Part shown: in pieces, positions 1-10,857 of the stretch
How positions within the stretch are numbered: the stretch's first letter is position 1
How the letters are laid out: the number at the start of each line of letters is the position of its first letter
Assembly: GCA_000827325.1 (NCBI GenBank)
Contig: KN832880.1
Location: 1,602,112 to 1,666,111, forward strand
DNA length: 64,000 nucleotides
Direction of reading: 5' to 3'
Origin: Oidiodendron maius Zn
Lineage: Eukaryota; Ascomycota; Leotiomycetes; Myxotrichaceae
Program-made: the position numbers and the translations under genes
Notes under the pieces: model-generated
The model's database searches: none
The model's input: the letters and a program-made list of their open reading frames with translations, nothing else
Told to the model about the DNA's origin: nothing

Positions 1-468
1 TTGTCGCAGTATGATAGCAGCGGATAATCCTCCAATTGCAGCGCCTAAAATGGCAATGTTTAGCTCTACTGAAGATTAGTTACATTCGGTGGAAGCAGTC
101 GGCTCCCCACCAAATTTGTGCTTCTAGAAGAATTGAAGAGAAAGACAACGGAGATCTGGAGAGGATAAACAGAAAGATTTGGTTTGGGACGCTCATATTC
201 ATTTTCTGCTCTGAGGTTGTAGTGGCAGGCTACAGGCGCATCGGCTCATATTAATATGCTCAATAATGTCGGGCAAGACATCCAATACATTGATTCGCTG
301 GTAATAGTCTCCAACAAGATACTTCACAGCCTCCAAGGATGGTAGCCCCTTCATTGTAGATACTGCGGAGAGGCTTCCGTGTTTTTGCGGAAGACGTCCC
401 GTTAAAAATAAGAATCTATTCTCTGATGCGAAAAAAAGGCAAGCTACACTAACTGAAATTCGTTCCCT
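1..468. other. No supported gene
   Basis: Only short frames occur here. A minus-strand stretch at about 280-355 reads like a conserved peptide (GLPSLEAVKYLVGDYY), possibly the edge of a decayed gene, but it has no start and no partner exon. Confidence 0.4.
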
Positions 469-861
469 CTACTCATTGGTGTCCCATGGGCCAGACACAG
501 TCCCCTCGTCAGGAAAATTATAATCAACAAGAATAATTTTCCCGTCTCGTGTAAGTTCTGAGCAATACAGATCCTTGTTAAATTCGCCTTCCGCGATCAT
601 GTTTGCGTCCTTAAACTCCTGCAGCTTAACTGGGTGCAGCCATGACGATATTTTCGTGTTTTCGTTTTGGTAGTATGGCCGATTCATTTCATCAAAGCAC
701 CTCGTATACCCAGCGGGCAGCGGAGTCTCGGTGAGGTCCTGAGGGGTCCACTCGGGGACATCTTTATACGGCGCGACTCCCTTAATCGGGGCTTTGAACT
801 CCTTCGTCTTCAAAGGGGCGTCGTTCTTAGCAGCGGTAAGAGGTTTCGGAGGGGTTGCCAT
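469..861 (-). CDS. Small WW-domain protein
   Basis: The frame gives 130 residues from the ATG at 861. It stays open upstream to 987, but that extension overlaps a rearranged repeat, so the inner start is preferred. Residues 48-77 look like a WW domain, the small fold that binds proline-rich peptides: an LPAGY start, an acidic-aromatic middle (RPYYQNENT) and SSWLHP with the second Trp (74) and the closing Pro (77). The first signature Trp is replaced by Tyr52, which can weaken folding or binding. The N-terminal part is Lys/Pro-rich and low in complexity. No introns are visible. The partner and role are unknown. It may be a real small gene or the tail of a longer one. Confidence 0.55.
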   Translation of the reverse strand: MATPPKPLTAAKNDAPLKTKEFKAPIKGVAPYKDVPEWTPQDLTETPLPAGYTRCFDEMNRPYYQNENTKISSWLHPVKLQEFKDANMIAEGEFNKDLYCSELTRDGKIILVDYNFPDEGTVSGPWDTNE

Positions 862-918
862 TGTTGGGATATAGAGGTTGAAATCAGATTGCTCAATCAG
901 GTTGCTCAAGTTCCATCC

Positions 919-1209
919 GTATTCAGCGCAGGAGTGAATATATAGCAAAGCCCGTTCAAGTTCCATCCAGTACGTATAATCTGGCATATGAGCCCCCCCT
1001 TCGCTATAAGCCCCCCCCGTTTATAAGCCCCCTCCTGGCGAAGGGTAGCTGCAAATTTTGTATGGCGCACAGACCATCTACCACAGTAAATCCCTTTGTA
1101 TAAGCCCCCAGGAGAGAGGGCATTTGTCTCGCACGGGCCACATAGAGGGGGCTTATATGCCAGATTATACGGTATTCAGCACAGGAGTGAATATAGCACA
1201 GCCCGTTTC
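919..1209. repeat. Rearranged repeat block with TATAAGCCCCC motifs
   Basis: About 35 bp at 919-957 recurs almost unchanged in direct orientation at 1173-1209. A second element (ATATGCCAGATTATAC) at 1155-1170 is present as its reverse complement at 973-988. Between them lie several TATAAGCCCCC-type C-runs at about 1014-1032 and 1099-1108, and an inverted GGGGGCTTAT at 1147-1156. The arrangement suggests a small foldback or MITE-like insertion, or a local rearrangement. It also covers the 5' extension of the WW-domain frame. Confidence 0.5.
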
Positions 1210-1420
1210 GTGTATGAATATAGCCATTGGTAAAGGCAAGGCGAGGCCCACTATTATAAGTCTAAAGCCTATCAGAGAAGGCGCTAGTAACGCAGGGACC
1301 GTCAGCACTTACTGTATTGTAATTAGATCAGTACGATCCAACCTATCAACGAGAGTCTTCGTAAAGGAGACCTGACCTGGCCCACAGTACAGATCAAGGA
1401 ACGTCCTTCTAAATTCACGA

Positions 1421-1580
1421 CACAGCCTACTACGTACATACTTTAGCTCTTAGGATGAATCTAATCCCCACAAAGCCTACTACGTACGTACTTTAGCTCT
1501 TAGGAAGAATCTTATCCCCACACAGCCGACTACGTACGTACTTTAGCTCTTAGGATGAATCTTATCCCCACACAGCCTAC
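1421..1580. repeat. 50-bp tandem repeat, 3.2 copies
   Basis: Units start at 1421, 1471 and 1521, with a partial copy at 1571-1580. Each begins CACAGCCTACTACGTACRTA and ends CTTATCCCCA or a one-base variant. The copies differ at only a few positions, so the expansion is recent. It lies outside any supported gene. From here to 2240 I see nothing else. Confidence 0.85.
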
Positions 1581-2372
1581 TTCACGCCCGAGGACACAGC
1601 TGATCCGCCCCCATAGCCCACTTACAGTAACTGCTCGCTTGACCCACTCGGCGCCTAATGGGTCGACGCGTTTCACCCAGATTTCGATTCGTCGCCAACC
1701 TTCTTAGTACGCTTAAGTTCACAACAGCCGCTACTTGAACCTAGAATACTTAGGAGAGCAACGAGATCTCATCTTAATATTGACCTAGGATCTTTAGTCT
1801 AGCTATGCTTTTATCTCCTTAAATCATGTAGTCAGGCAGCTACCGAGTCCTTGTAGCCTCCAAATACTCCGCTGCTAATCTCCCTTCCTATGACAAGTAC
1901 GTGGTTCACTTCGCCTCGCTTCCTCAAATCTCCCCGCTCGTTTACGCCCACCACTAGCCACACTTCCTACTCCTAGAGTGGAGAAGCTTCCTACAAGCCC
2001 CTTCATCGGTTTAATTTTGGCAAGGCCCGCTCCTCCGAGCCTCTCTCGTTTTTAGTCTAGATCACGTCGTTAGTAGACAGTAAGTCCGTCTGGAGACAAA
2101 AATAATACGTGAGGAGAAAGGATTTGGGGCATTTTTGTGAAGGACAATTTCGGATCCTTCTTTGAAGCCTAGCATCTGAAATCCGATGCTAAGAATACCA
2201 TTCAAGAGAATATACTGAGAATCCTGTTGGCTATGGAGAAGTATATAAGCAGTTCTATGCTGCTTCTCAAGTTTCCTCATCGACTCACTTCATCAACTCA
2301 CTTCATCAACTCAACTTCTTAGTTCCTCAACTTATAACATCCATCCACTTCATACACTATCAATATATCACA

Positions 2373-2750
2373 ATGCATTTCCAAAGCACCACCATCATTG
2401 CTTTCTTCGCTGCCGCCGCCACTCTAGTTGCAGCTAACCCCCCGCGGACCAAAGATTTCACACCAAGTTGCGGTACTGCAACAATGACCAACACTTGCGT
2501 GAGAGAGGAAGGTGTCTACTGCACTATCGATGGTTCAGGCCATCCTTACCTCTTCGCACCTGCACACGCTCACACCGACTGCCTCTCAGTGGGAACTGGT
2601 GGTAAATGCTCCTGCGTCGGTAAGAGACATATATATAATCCCTTTTGGAATTAGACTTCGGCTAATATCTACGCTACAGGCAGCCCTCCCCCACCATATA
2701 AGTCCCACAGACGTAGGGCCCAAATGAACCAGCACGAAGATGATTACTAG
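2373..2750 (+). CDS. Small secreted cysteine-rich protein (effector candidate)
   Basis: The gene has two exons, 2373-2619 and 2680-2750, with a 60-nt intron (GTAAGA...CTACAG; branch-like GCTAAT at 2661). Phases agree and give 105 residues. Residues 1-21 are a typical signal peptide (MHFQSTTIIAFFAAAATLVAA). The mature part has six cysteines, a number that suits three disulphides, and a Pro/Arg/His-rich tail (SPPPPYKSHRRRAQ) supplied entirely by exon 2. A TATATAA box lies at 2242, and the leader has a 14-bp direct repeat (ACTCACTTCATCA) near 2283-2312. Small size, secretion and even Cys number are the usual marks of fungal effectors or antimicrobial peptides. I recognise no named family. Confidence 0.8.
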
Positions 2751-3372
2751 AATATTGCATGATGAGAAGATCTAGAGGATGTCAGACATTAGAAACGGTG
2801 GCGTTAAAAGGCGTTTGTTCTTTAGTAGCTAGAAGCAATTGAAAAGTTTTTGTGTTCCTTGTTAACGTATATTCTGAGCAAAACCTATCCTCATATTTAG
2901 GTACAATACCTTGTGATGTATAAGTTTATATCTATAATGCAGGTAAAGAATAATCTTATATTCCCTGAATCTTAGACACTAAACGCATCAAACAGGAATT
3001 AATAGACGCTGCCTACGGACCAATTACAATGACCAACCCGGTCACCTATAAGACGAGTCCGATAACGAGCATCTTATTGTAAATCAGATAAAATACGAGC
3101 CAGGATTTGAAGAAATTATAGTGATCCCTCGAAGGCTCAGTAACGTCTGTCCCTGCGTGCCAAAACGCAACCCGTAACGAGACAAAACGTAGGTACTTCA
3201 GTTCAAGCGATTTAAAATCTGTAAACGCGTTAAAATTTCTATTTATTTCATTTCAGTTGCATTATATACCTCCTCCGAATACTCCTAACCCACTATTTCC
3301 GAAAGTTATTATCGTGTCGTTGCCGCTCCTTGAATTTACAGAGAGCCTCCTTTTACCCTATAATAGAACCAG
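2751..3372. other. Intergenic, nothing seen
   Basis: AT-rich sequence without a supported gene or repeat lies between the small secreted protein gene and the fumarase relic. Confidence 0.5.
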
Positions 3373-4095
3373 CAGTTCTACACGTCTCCTAACAAGTTTG
3401 AAGCTATTGCTTCCAACGATGCCATTTTCCAGGCCTCCGGTACCTTAAATACCTTGGCCTGCTCTCTCCTCAAGATCGCCCAAGATATCCGTTTCCTTGG
3501 TTCTGGTCTGCGATGCGGTTTGAGTGAGCTTCATATACCCGAGAATGAGCCTGGATCGTCTTTTACGCCAGGCAAGGTGAATCCAACACAGTGTGAGGCA
3601 TTGACTATGATTTGTGCACAGGTCAAGGACAATCATGCTGCAGCCACGATCGGTGGAATGAGCGGCCAATTTCAACTGGATGCCTTTAAGCCGTTGTTGT
3701 TAGAAACCTCCTGCACAGTATTCAGATCCTGAGCGACGGGATGCAAACTTTTAACAAGAATCTCGTCATCGGCTTAAAGGCAAATAAGGAGAGGATTAAC
3801 AATTTATTGAACCAAAGGTGCGTGGAGAATGGCTGGGAAATCAACTTAGATATTATGCCTAGTTGCGAAAGACACTAACCTTCATTATTTACTCACTAGA
3901 CTAATGTTGGTCACCTGCTTGAATTCGGGAATTGGATATGATGAGGCGTCTCGAGTAGCGAAATACGCCCATGCACAGGGTATAACTCTTCGAGAAAGTG
4001 CTCTGGAGCTTGGCGCCTTGATCGAAGAAGAGTTTGGCCGATATGTGAGACCAGAGTTGATGCTAGGCCCTGATGAATTTTCGTCCGCAGAGTAA
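3373..4095 (+). pseudogene. Fumarate hydratase class II (FumC-type), C-terminal relic
   Basis: The sequence covers roughly the last half of a class II fumarase, the TCA-cycle enzyme converting fumarate to malate. The stretch from 3391 reads [17 protein letters not shown]. The family signature follows as [15 protein letters not shown], where intact enzymes have SSxMPGKVNP; the Met is lost here. A later block reads SDGMQTFNKNLVIGLKANKE in another frame. After an intron-like gap (about 3820-3900, ending CACTAG) it continues with [20 protein letters not shown] and the C-terminal ALELG...[11 protein letters not shown]. There is no N-terminal half, the frame changes near 3700-3730, and the reading frame starts after an in-frame stop. 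It is therefore a decayed, truncated duplicate and not the working gene. A retained intron-like gap argues against a processed copy. Confidence 0.85.
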
Positions 4096-5414
4096 CGATC
4101 TCATCAAAATTACTTTTGATGGCAGTGAGAGTAAGACAGAAGTTGGACAATCCCAGCGAGAAAATAGCGTGCTTAACAACCAATTCCATAGACTACGACT
4201 AGTGTTGAAACTTGTAGTTTGCAAAGGACATATTTGTCGTTTATAGAATGCAAAATATGTCAAATATCAAAACTAGCAATATGGAATAGGCCAAAGCTCT
4301 TCTTAGCCATGGGTTATACACTACTCGGATCCATAGAAATCGAGATTGGTTACATTATAGTATATTAGAGAGTATAGGAAAACATCCTGGCTAATACAAT
4401 CGCTTGCAAAATCAGCTTCACCTTTACAGCAGGCCCAAAAGTTTTACTGTGCCACATTTAGCAGGGATTCCTTGCCTATGTTTAATCATAGCAGGTGGAT
4501 TTTGCGTTGTGTGGTAACCTTATATAAGGTTACAATAACAACATTTTGCTCTGGCGACACATTTCGGGGAAATTAATCCTGAGAGATCCAGAGGGAGTGA
4601 GTCATGTTGATCTAAATGTGGAAATGTGAAGGTGCCATCCGTCAAAGGGTAGTAGACTACTGCCAAAGGGAGATTGTATTAAGAGTAACCAGGATTGAAG
4701 GAGGTATTTGCAACTTAGGCATCGATTTCGCTGATGCAAACCAAGGCCCCACAACGCTCCATCTATGGACTTCAAAGCCATTAGCTTCAAAGTCCGTTAT
4801 GTTGTTAATTGGACACATTTCTGATTGGCCATGGCTAGTATTGCGATTTTCGCTGCTCTCAGACTACAAGAAGACAGTCACCCAGATGAGGTTGAGAGAA
4901 TCTCTAGAAAGCAAACTCCATAAAAACAACTCTCCTAGACAGACACCCCAAGCCAGTAATGCTCAGGTAAACAGCGACGTCATTTGGCTAATATTTCGGA
5001 AGCAAGTCAGAGAATTTTTCGTGCCCCAACTTGCCCATTGCTCATTGACAAAGATAGAGAGTCCGGGAGATTTGGTAAAGAAAGAGCTGAACTATCGGAG
5101 TAAGATACGATATGTAAGTCTCCACTGTCGGCTTGTAGGAATGATCCAGTGATCTGCAATGTCTCAGGATAGAAGGACCTGTTTCTCCTTACAAAGTTCG
5201 CATTATTAATATCCCCTAAGAACTGAAACTCTCGACACCGAAAAGAATCCCACATCATGCCCCTGCCCCACCAGGTAAGGTGGGTGGGCAGGCAGAGAAA
5301 CCAGAACAAATTCCCCTCTCTCCAACTCAAAAACAAAACATCTCGGGTATTTTCACCGCCGCAGTTGGCATCTATGATCCCCTCCTCCATCCATCTCCCA
5401 CAAAACACAGCCTT
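4096..5414. other. Mostly gene-free; one weak frame
   Basis: A 178-codon plus frame (4616-5152) is open, but it has no recognisable motif, signal peptide or homologous pattern and may be chance. I see no RNA gene or repeat here. Confidence 0.3.
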
Positions 5415-6058
5415 CTAGTTGCTCACAAAGTAATTAGACGCAATCACCGGGCCCAGGTTGGCTTTCTTCTCCCACGCAGCCAGGTCGAAACGCATCCGGT
5501 GCATGTTGCTCAGTTTCTTGCCCCCCCGGGGCGCAAACTTGGCACCATCAAATCCCTCAGGCTGCTCATACAGCAGAAACACATATCTGTGCGGGCTGCT
5601 GGGGGGTGGGGGCGCGGGGCCGATGTAGTTGGCGACGAAAGGGGTGCCGGCCGCGGAGAGCCTGGTGGTACCGTCGGCGGCGATCTCGGGCTTGAGGCCT
5701 GGTTGGATCCCTGGAGACGATTAGTTATGGGTCATGCGCAGGTTGGTGAGGCTTTGATTGCATGCAGTGGAGGATGGGGCCCAGGATGTCGAAAGAGGGA
5801 AAGGGGGCGTCGATATCGAGACCGATCACCAGGTAGGTCCCAGTAGTACCGGCAAAGCTAAGCTCGGGGGCAGATTGAGCCTCTTGGAGCATATTATCAG
5901 TTGTAATCCTCAATTAAAGAGTACTGAGTAGAGAGCTTACCAGCCTTGGGGATCTTCTCGCCTGCGGTGACATTCTTCGTTCCCAGGGTCAAGCCTAGAG
6001 TCTTGGACTCGTCCTTGGCCAGGGCCAGAGTGGCTTCGACATACTTAATATCTGGCAT
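5415..6058 (-). CDS. PEBP-family protein (phosphatidylethanolamine-binding / TFS1-like)
   Basis: Three exons, 6058-5941, 5882-5766 and 5710-5415, give 176 residues with all phases consistent. The family includes RKIP and yeast TFS1, cytosolic ligand-binding proteins that modulate kinases or carboxypeptidase Y. The anion-pocket signature is present: DIDAP at residues 62-66, then a downstream GP...SSPHRYVFLLYEQP with the conserved HR. The length is normal for fungal members. Intron 1 is GT-AG (58 nt). Intron 2 (5765-5711, 55 nt) must start with GC (GCATGC...CTCCAG): only this cut restores the conserved LHWIQPGLKP across the junction. A GC donor not followed by AAGT is a weak site, so splicing may be inefficient. 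Confidence 0.85.
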
Positions 6059-7298
6059 GCTGAATTGATTCCCTGAAGTTGATTGTGAAGCAAATATAAT
6101 CCGTGATAGTTCTTGGCTTGCTTATATATCTCGACTTCATTTTGACGTGAATCTGGGGTTAAGCTGCTTTTATTTCCGCCCACGGCCTGATCAAGTCCCG
6201 ACTGCCGATGATCTACTCATAAGGAGCTGATCACCGCGCGCTGGCTGTGATTTTTAATTTAATAATCACGTATAACGGCTTATAATCTTGCAAATTTATC
6301 CAATTAAAATGCTTCTTCTGTTGATTTTATGTCAAAATATATATTTTACGCTAAAATCAGATTAGCCCCACTTCCCCACTATCCTCCCTCCACCTTCTAG
6401 CGGTTCACATCTTGCTCCTCAACTACCTTTGAACTTGGGAATGCTTTTTAGAGCTCGGCGAGCTAAACAAGTGGGTGGATCGCATTGTTATGTATCCGAG
6501 GTAGTCGAATTCTATAGGAGACTGACCTTTTATAACATATAGCACGGGACTATATGTTAGCACGGACCTTACCCCCCATCACATAGTGTAGCTGACAAGT
6601 ATTATAGGCCCAGCTATGGGTAACCTTCTTTATTAACTAGCTTTTCTTTTTACTCCTAGTTAGTTAGACATCTACAATACACTGTATGTACCCCTACGCT
6701 TTTAACGTGCTGACACTAAAGTATTGGGTCTGTGACAGCATTTAAGACTATTTCGGCATAGGAACAAGGAAAAGTATATCAACTTTAAGCTATAGGAGAA
6801 ACTAGAGCTATAACTGTACTATGTACCTCAATTTATTTCTGCCTGTGAGACATTTCGCTTTGCTGCTTAGCACGACTCTCATTTAGAGAGGTCAAGTATA
6901 TGCGCATGTCGAGTCGAGGCAAAAATATAGTACTGTATATTGACCAACTAGCTGATGTGCATGTGCAAGATCTTGGGTGTGCTTTACGGCTGAATTGAAC
7001 CCTAATATTCATTTGACAGTGCCGATGTCAGCCAGGCAAAACGTGGCAGCATAGAGTAAGAGAGCTTTAGCGCAGCAGTGTTGGCTCTCACGCAATGCAC
7101 AGTCCACCTGATGTGGTTAGACGTACATGAGTATCTTGCTTAATGTGGCGCAGTACGAAGTAGATCCTTTAAGCCTGCAGTGAAGGTGAAGCAGGTTTTC
7201 CAAGCGGCTGTATTTGTAGAAATATAGTTTTTAATTTGGTGAAGTAATCGACAACAACATAAAAGTTCTTTTATCTCTGAGGTGGGCTACATCTACTA
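6059..7298. other. AT-rich gene-free stretch
   Basis: About 1.2 kb with stops in all frames, no long repeat and no recognisable gene. Confidence 0.5.
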
Positions 7299-7762
7299 GC
7301 CCTCTGAAGAAGGCAGCTGAGGAGGTTTTGGCGACACTAGAAAAGGGTATCAATTTAGCGGCTCAAAGTTCTAGGAAATTCATGCTTTCTCTGGTGATTG
7401 GGGTAGCTGTTGGGTGGTACATTGGCTCTCGGGGGAAGGAGAGAGCATGAGAGGCACGAGTTCGCGCCGAGGGAGTGGCACAAACTTAAATTAGGCGAGC
7501 GGATTGACCCTGATGATCCTAGCTGGGAACAAACTTAAAGGAGTACAAACTCTGATCGCAGGCTTCTCAGCGTCTTCTCCAGTCGCTCACGAACCACCTC
7601 CGCACGCAGCAAAGACAACAGGACGCACGAGAGACTTGATTCTGAGGTGAACAAGCAGCCATTGTCGGAGCAGGGCTCCCAAACGGATATCGATTTGGAA
7701 ATGTATCCAGTATCGCAGGCTAATATTGTGGTGTCGAAAACCATTAAGCAAACCTACAATGG
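7299..7762 (+). pseudogene. Unidentified coding-like debris, one piece with a membrane segment
   Basis: Two short frames look coding but stand alone. The first (about 7290-7450) reads KKAAEEVLATLEKGINLAAQ, then a likely membrane helix FMLSLVIGVAVGWYIG and a stop. The second (about 7533-7762) reads a Ser/Arg-rich linker followed by SQTDIDLEMYPVSQANIVVS and a stop. The second resembles the cytoplasmic tails of fungal multi-pass receptors (Pth11-like), but this is an impression only. Neither has a start. They could be the last exons of lost genes. Confidence 0.3.
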
Positions 7763-8377
7763 GTGAAGGCAGCATGGATGATTAAGGCTTAAGCCTGGCA
7801 TTGAACAATGGCAGACATGACAGCTAAAGTTATTGACCATCACTTGTCTGAGTAGTTAGTACAGCTAGTATACTGCTCTTTTGTTTAATCTCATCTAAGA
7901 TGGAATATGTACGGTTGAAATTTCTACTACGCCCTTTGATCTCTCAGATATTTCAAGGACCAACCAGTGACCCGGGAGCAAAGAGAAATAAGACAAAGGG
8001 TTAAATAGGGTATCTCTGATATAGAACGTCGGCGAAACTGTCCATCTACGATCCCATGGGTGAACTCTTATTGCCTGATAGGCATCCAGCTTTGCTCTAA
8101 TCTCCAAATAACCTTGATGTTGCTCGCGATAATTCATGGGATGGCGTCGTACGGTTACAAATAAAGTCAAAGCATGCGTTATTTAGGCTCACATCTGAGA
8201 GTGGGTTGAGAGGTAGATTGTCCAAAGACTTTAGAAGGAAAATACCCCCAGTCATTTTTGTGAGCCTATGAATATCTAACTACGGCCAGCAGCGAAAGCA
8301 AGTTTATGATTATGGGAATTTGGGTAGCCTCAACCTTGGGTTGATTTGAGAAGGCCCATCTTGCTGTCACTGTTATC
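7763..8377. other. Intergenic, nothing seen
   Basis: No supported gene. A 91-codon minus frame (8170-7895) has no recognisable feature. Confidence 0.4.
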
Positions 8378-8884
8378 TTAAGGCTTTGGAACCTCGAGGA
8401 AATTCTCAGTTGCACCTTCGGCACCGATGGCAACAGTCGCAAGCTTGAAGCCCTCGGTCTTGCTGAGATTCTTCCACGAGTGCCATCCACCTCTCCCCAC
8501 AATCACATCGCCTTTATTTACAACGCGATGGTCTCCCCCATTCACACTGTACGCCGCTTCTCCCTCAAGGACAAAAATATAGTCGAGCGTATTCGTTCGG
8601 TGCATAAAACCCTCGTCCCCCGTCGGATTAGGTGCAAAGTGTAGGATGGCAGCCGAACTGCTGCCGGCCGCAGGGAAGGCTACTTGGTGTTCGCGTTTGG
8701 AAACTTCGAGATGGTGTTTGAGGTCAGCGTCGTCGACGAGCGACGGCGTGGGAAGAGCGGAGTACAGGTAGGACACTTGAATGCTAGGACCTTGCGGGGC
8801 TGTGATCGGACGGGTATCCTCGATGACAGTCCCCTCTGAGGAGTCGCGTGTGATGTAGCAATTCACGGGTGGAATCGAGGCCAT
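8378..8884 (-). CDS. Single-domain cupin protein
   Basis: An intact intronless frame of 168 residues starts at the ATG at 8884. The C-terminal half carries both cupin motifs. Motif 1 is MHRTNTLDYIFVLEGEAAY (metal-binding His and Glu positions) and motif 2 is GDVIVGRGGWHSWKN (Asp/Gly pair, His, Trp-x-Asn). Such fungal mono-cupins are probably cytosolic, and some sit in polyketide clusters as cyclases or oxygenase-like tailoring enzymes, so a metabolic role is possible. The substrate cannot be read from sequence. Upstream (about 9045-9090) the promoter region has a TTTGTTGGTA short tandem repeat. Confidence 0.85.
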   Translation of the reverse strand: MASIPPVNCYITRDSSEGTVIEDTRPITAPQGPSIQVSYLYSALPTPSLVDDADLKHHLEVSKREHQVAFPAAGSSSAAILHFAPNPTGDEGFMHRTNTLDYIFVLEGEAAYSVNGGDHRVVNKGDVIVGRGGWHSWKNLSKTEGFKLATVAIGAEGATENFLEVPKP

Positions 8885-10230
8885 ACTGAGGTTGGTGGAT
8901 TGCGAGAGACCGAATTGATGGTTTGGGGGTGGTTTGGAGGCGGTTTGGGAAGGTTCGAGGAACGACGAGGCTGAATCTTGTACTGTACACGTTCTTGCTG
9001 GATTAATCCAAGGGAGAAGGGGGGGATGGTCTCGTATTGGTTATAATTGTTGGTTATTGTTGGTATTTGTTGGTATTTGTTGGTAAATTGTTTCAAGCTA
9101 TTTAGCTTATCCCTATCCCTTGTTTTACTGACAAAAAAGGCAAGTGCTATATGATTAAGAGAGTGGTACGAAAAGTAGAGTGATGTCTAGGGAAGCTATA
9201 TTTAGGTCGCCACACAATGGTATTTTAGAGGGATTTATTCAAAATAAAGGAAAGACTGCAATGTGCAATATGAGTTTCTAAGCGACTGTGACGGTACGGT
9301 ACTTTTCGGGCATCGCGGCTATGATCGGGGTCCGTAAATGACACCCGGGTCGCTACATTCTGGGCCGATTGCACCGGAGATATCCCATGATAGTCGAGGG
9401 AAGCCGCGAAGTGCCGCGACCTCGTCATGGCGTCCGTCCGGGATCCCAGCACCGCCTGGTCCAGGCGCCGCTCTTTAGCGTTGTGCGTAGCCCAAAGCTT
9501 TCCAATTCTGGTATCGATCCCTTGGTTCAAGCTTTTTAACCGCAATATTCGCCCCTGTGCCGAGCGGGATGGGCCATACGAATTACATACTTGGCGGACA
9601 TATCAAGGCAGAGCCACGCATGCCATGGAGCATTGCGTCTGGTTATTAGTAGCACAGGAGCGTTGCAAAGGGACCTCCATTGGCCGCCGCCGCTCTGTTC
9701 CCAGTCCCCTCGCCCTCGCACGATCGAAGTTGGACGGCGCCAAGATTCAATCGATTGAACTTGGTGGAATCGATTCAATGCAGAGCTGCTGCCGCGCGGC
9801 CTGAGTTAGTCGTGCGACCATCCTAATTGTGACCCCGGCAAATTACTGTACAGCAGAGTACGTAGTACAACCAACGTCATTGCGGCGCAGTGCGTTTTTG
9901 CCACGGAGACATCTCCATATCAAGGTTTGACCCACACCACTAATAACGCTCTATGCATGTGTCAGTGCTGTATCGCCTTCTATATGCCTACGGCCCGATT
10001 TAATGAATATTAATTACACATGGATTTTATTAAGTCCTGCATATCATCATCTACAATCAAGTTCTAGGCTTTATAAATAACTACTCTTAATTATAAGTAA
10101 GAATTATAAATATTAAGATATTTCTCTTAAATATTGTCTTTGTTCTTATCTTATAGAGTCTTAATTAAATTTAAATTAAGAGAATTAATAAACAAAAAAA
10201 TAAAGATTGCCTTCGAAATGCCTTGCCTTG
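8885..10230. other. Gene-free region
   Basis: It holds a short TTTGTTGGTA repeat near 9045-9090 and a GC-richer island (9290-9830) with overlapping frames on both strands that I cannot tie to any protein. An AT-rich leader to the minisatellite follows. Confidence 0.4.
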
Positions 10231-10262
10231 CCTTCTCTCTGAGCTTCAGCTCAGAGAGAAGG
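10231..10262. repeat. Perfect 15-bp inverted repeat (hairpin) at the minisatellite edge
   Basis: CCTTCTCTCTGAGCT and AGCTCAGAGAGAAGG are exact reverse complements separated by TC. The right arm shares its AGAGAGAAGG with the 18-bp unit that follows, so the hairpin lies exactly at the first repeat copy. Confidence 0.9.
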
Positions 10263-10857
10263 AGCTTCGAAGAGAGAAGGAGCTTCGAAGAGAGAAGGAG
10301 CTTCGAAGAGAGAAGGAGCTTCGAAGAGAGAAGGAGCTTCGAAGAGAGAAGGAGCTTCGAAGAGAGAAGGAGCTTCGAAGAGAGAAGGAGCTTCGAAGAG
10401 AGAAGGAGCTTACGAAGAGAGAAGGAGCTTNNNNNNNNNNNNNNNNNNNNNNNNNNNNNNNNNNNNNNNNNNNNNNNNNNNNNNNNNNNNNNNNNNNNNN
10501 NNNNNNNNNNNNNNNNNNNNNNNNNNNNNNNNNNNNNNNNNNNNNNNNNNNNNNNNNNNNNNNNNNNNNNNNNNNNNNNNNNNNNNNNNNNNNNNNNNNN
10601 NNNNNNNNNNNNNNNNNNNNNNNNNNNNNNNNNNNNNNNNNNNNNNNNNNNNNNNNNNNNNNNNNNNNNNNNNNNNNNNNNNNNNNNNNNNNNNNNNNNN
10701 NNNNNNNNNNNNNNCTTCGAAGAGAGAAGGAGCTTCGAAGAGAGAAGGAGCTTCGAAGAGAGAAGGAGCTTCGAAGAGAGAAGGAGCTTCGAAGAGAGAA
10801 GGAGCTTCGAAGAGAGAAGGAGCTTCGAAGAGAGAAGGAGCTTCGAAGAGAGAAATA
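10252..10857. repeat. 18-bp minisatellite with assembly gap
   Basis: The unit CTTCGAAGAGAGAAGGAG is repeated about ten times before a 284-base run of N (10431-10714) and about eight times after it. Copies are almost identical; one copy before the gap carries an extra A. Each junction makes the 8-bp palindrome CTTCGAAG. Because 18 is a multiple of 3, the forward frames stay open and give false long proteins (FEERRS repeats). The true copy number is unknown because of the gap. Confidence 0.95.

Noticed and set aside
4616-5152. 178-codon plus frame
   Set aside because: No domain, signal peptide or family resemblance, so it is kept only as a note in the intergenic entry.
9225-9804. Overlapping GC-rich frames on both strands
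   Set aside because: Neither strand shows motifs or splice-consistent conservation; left as unassigned.
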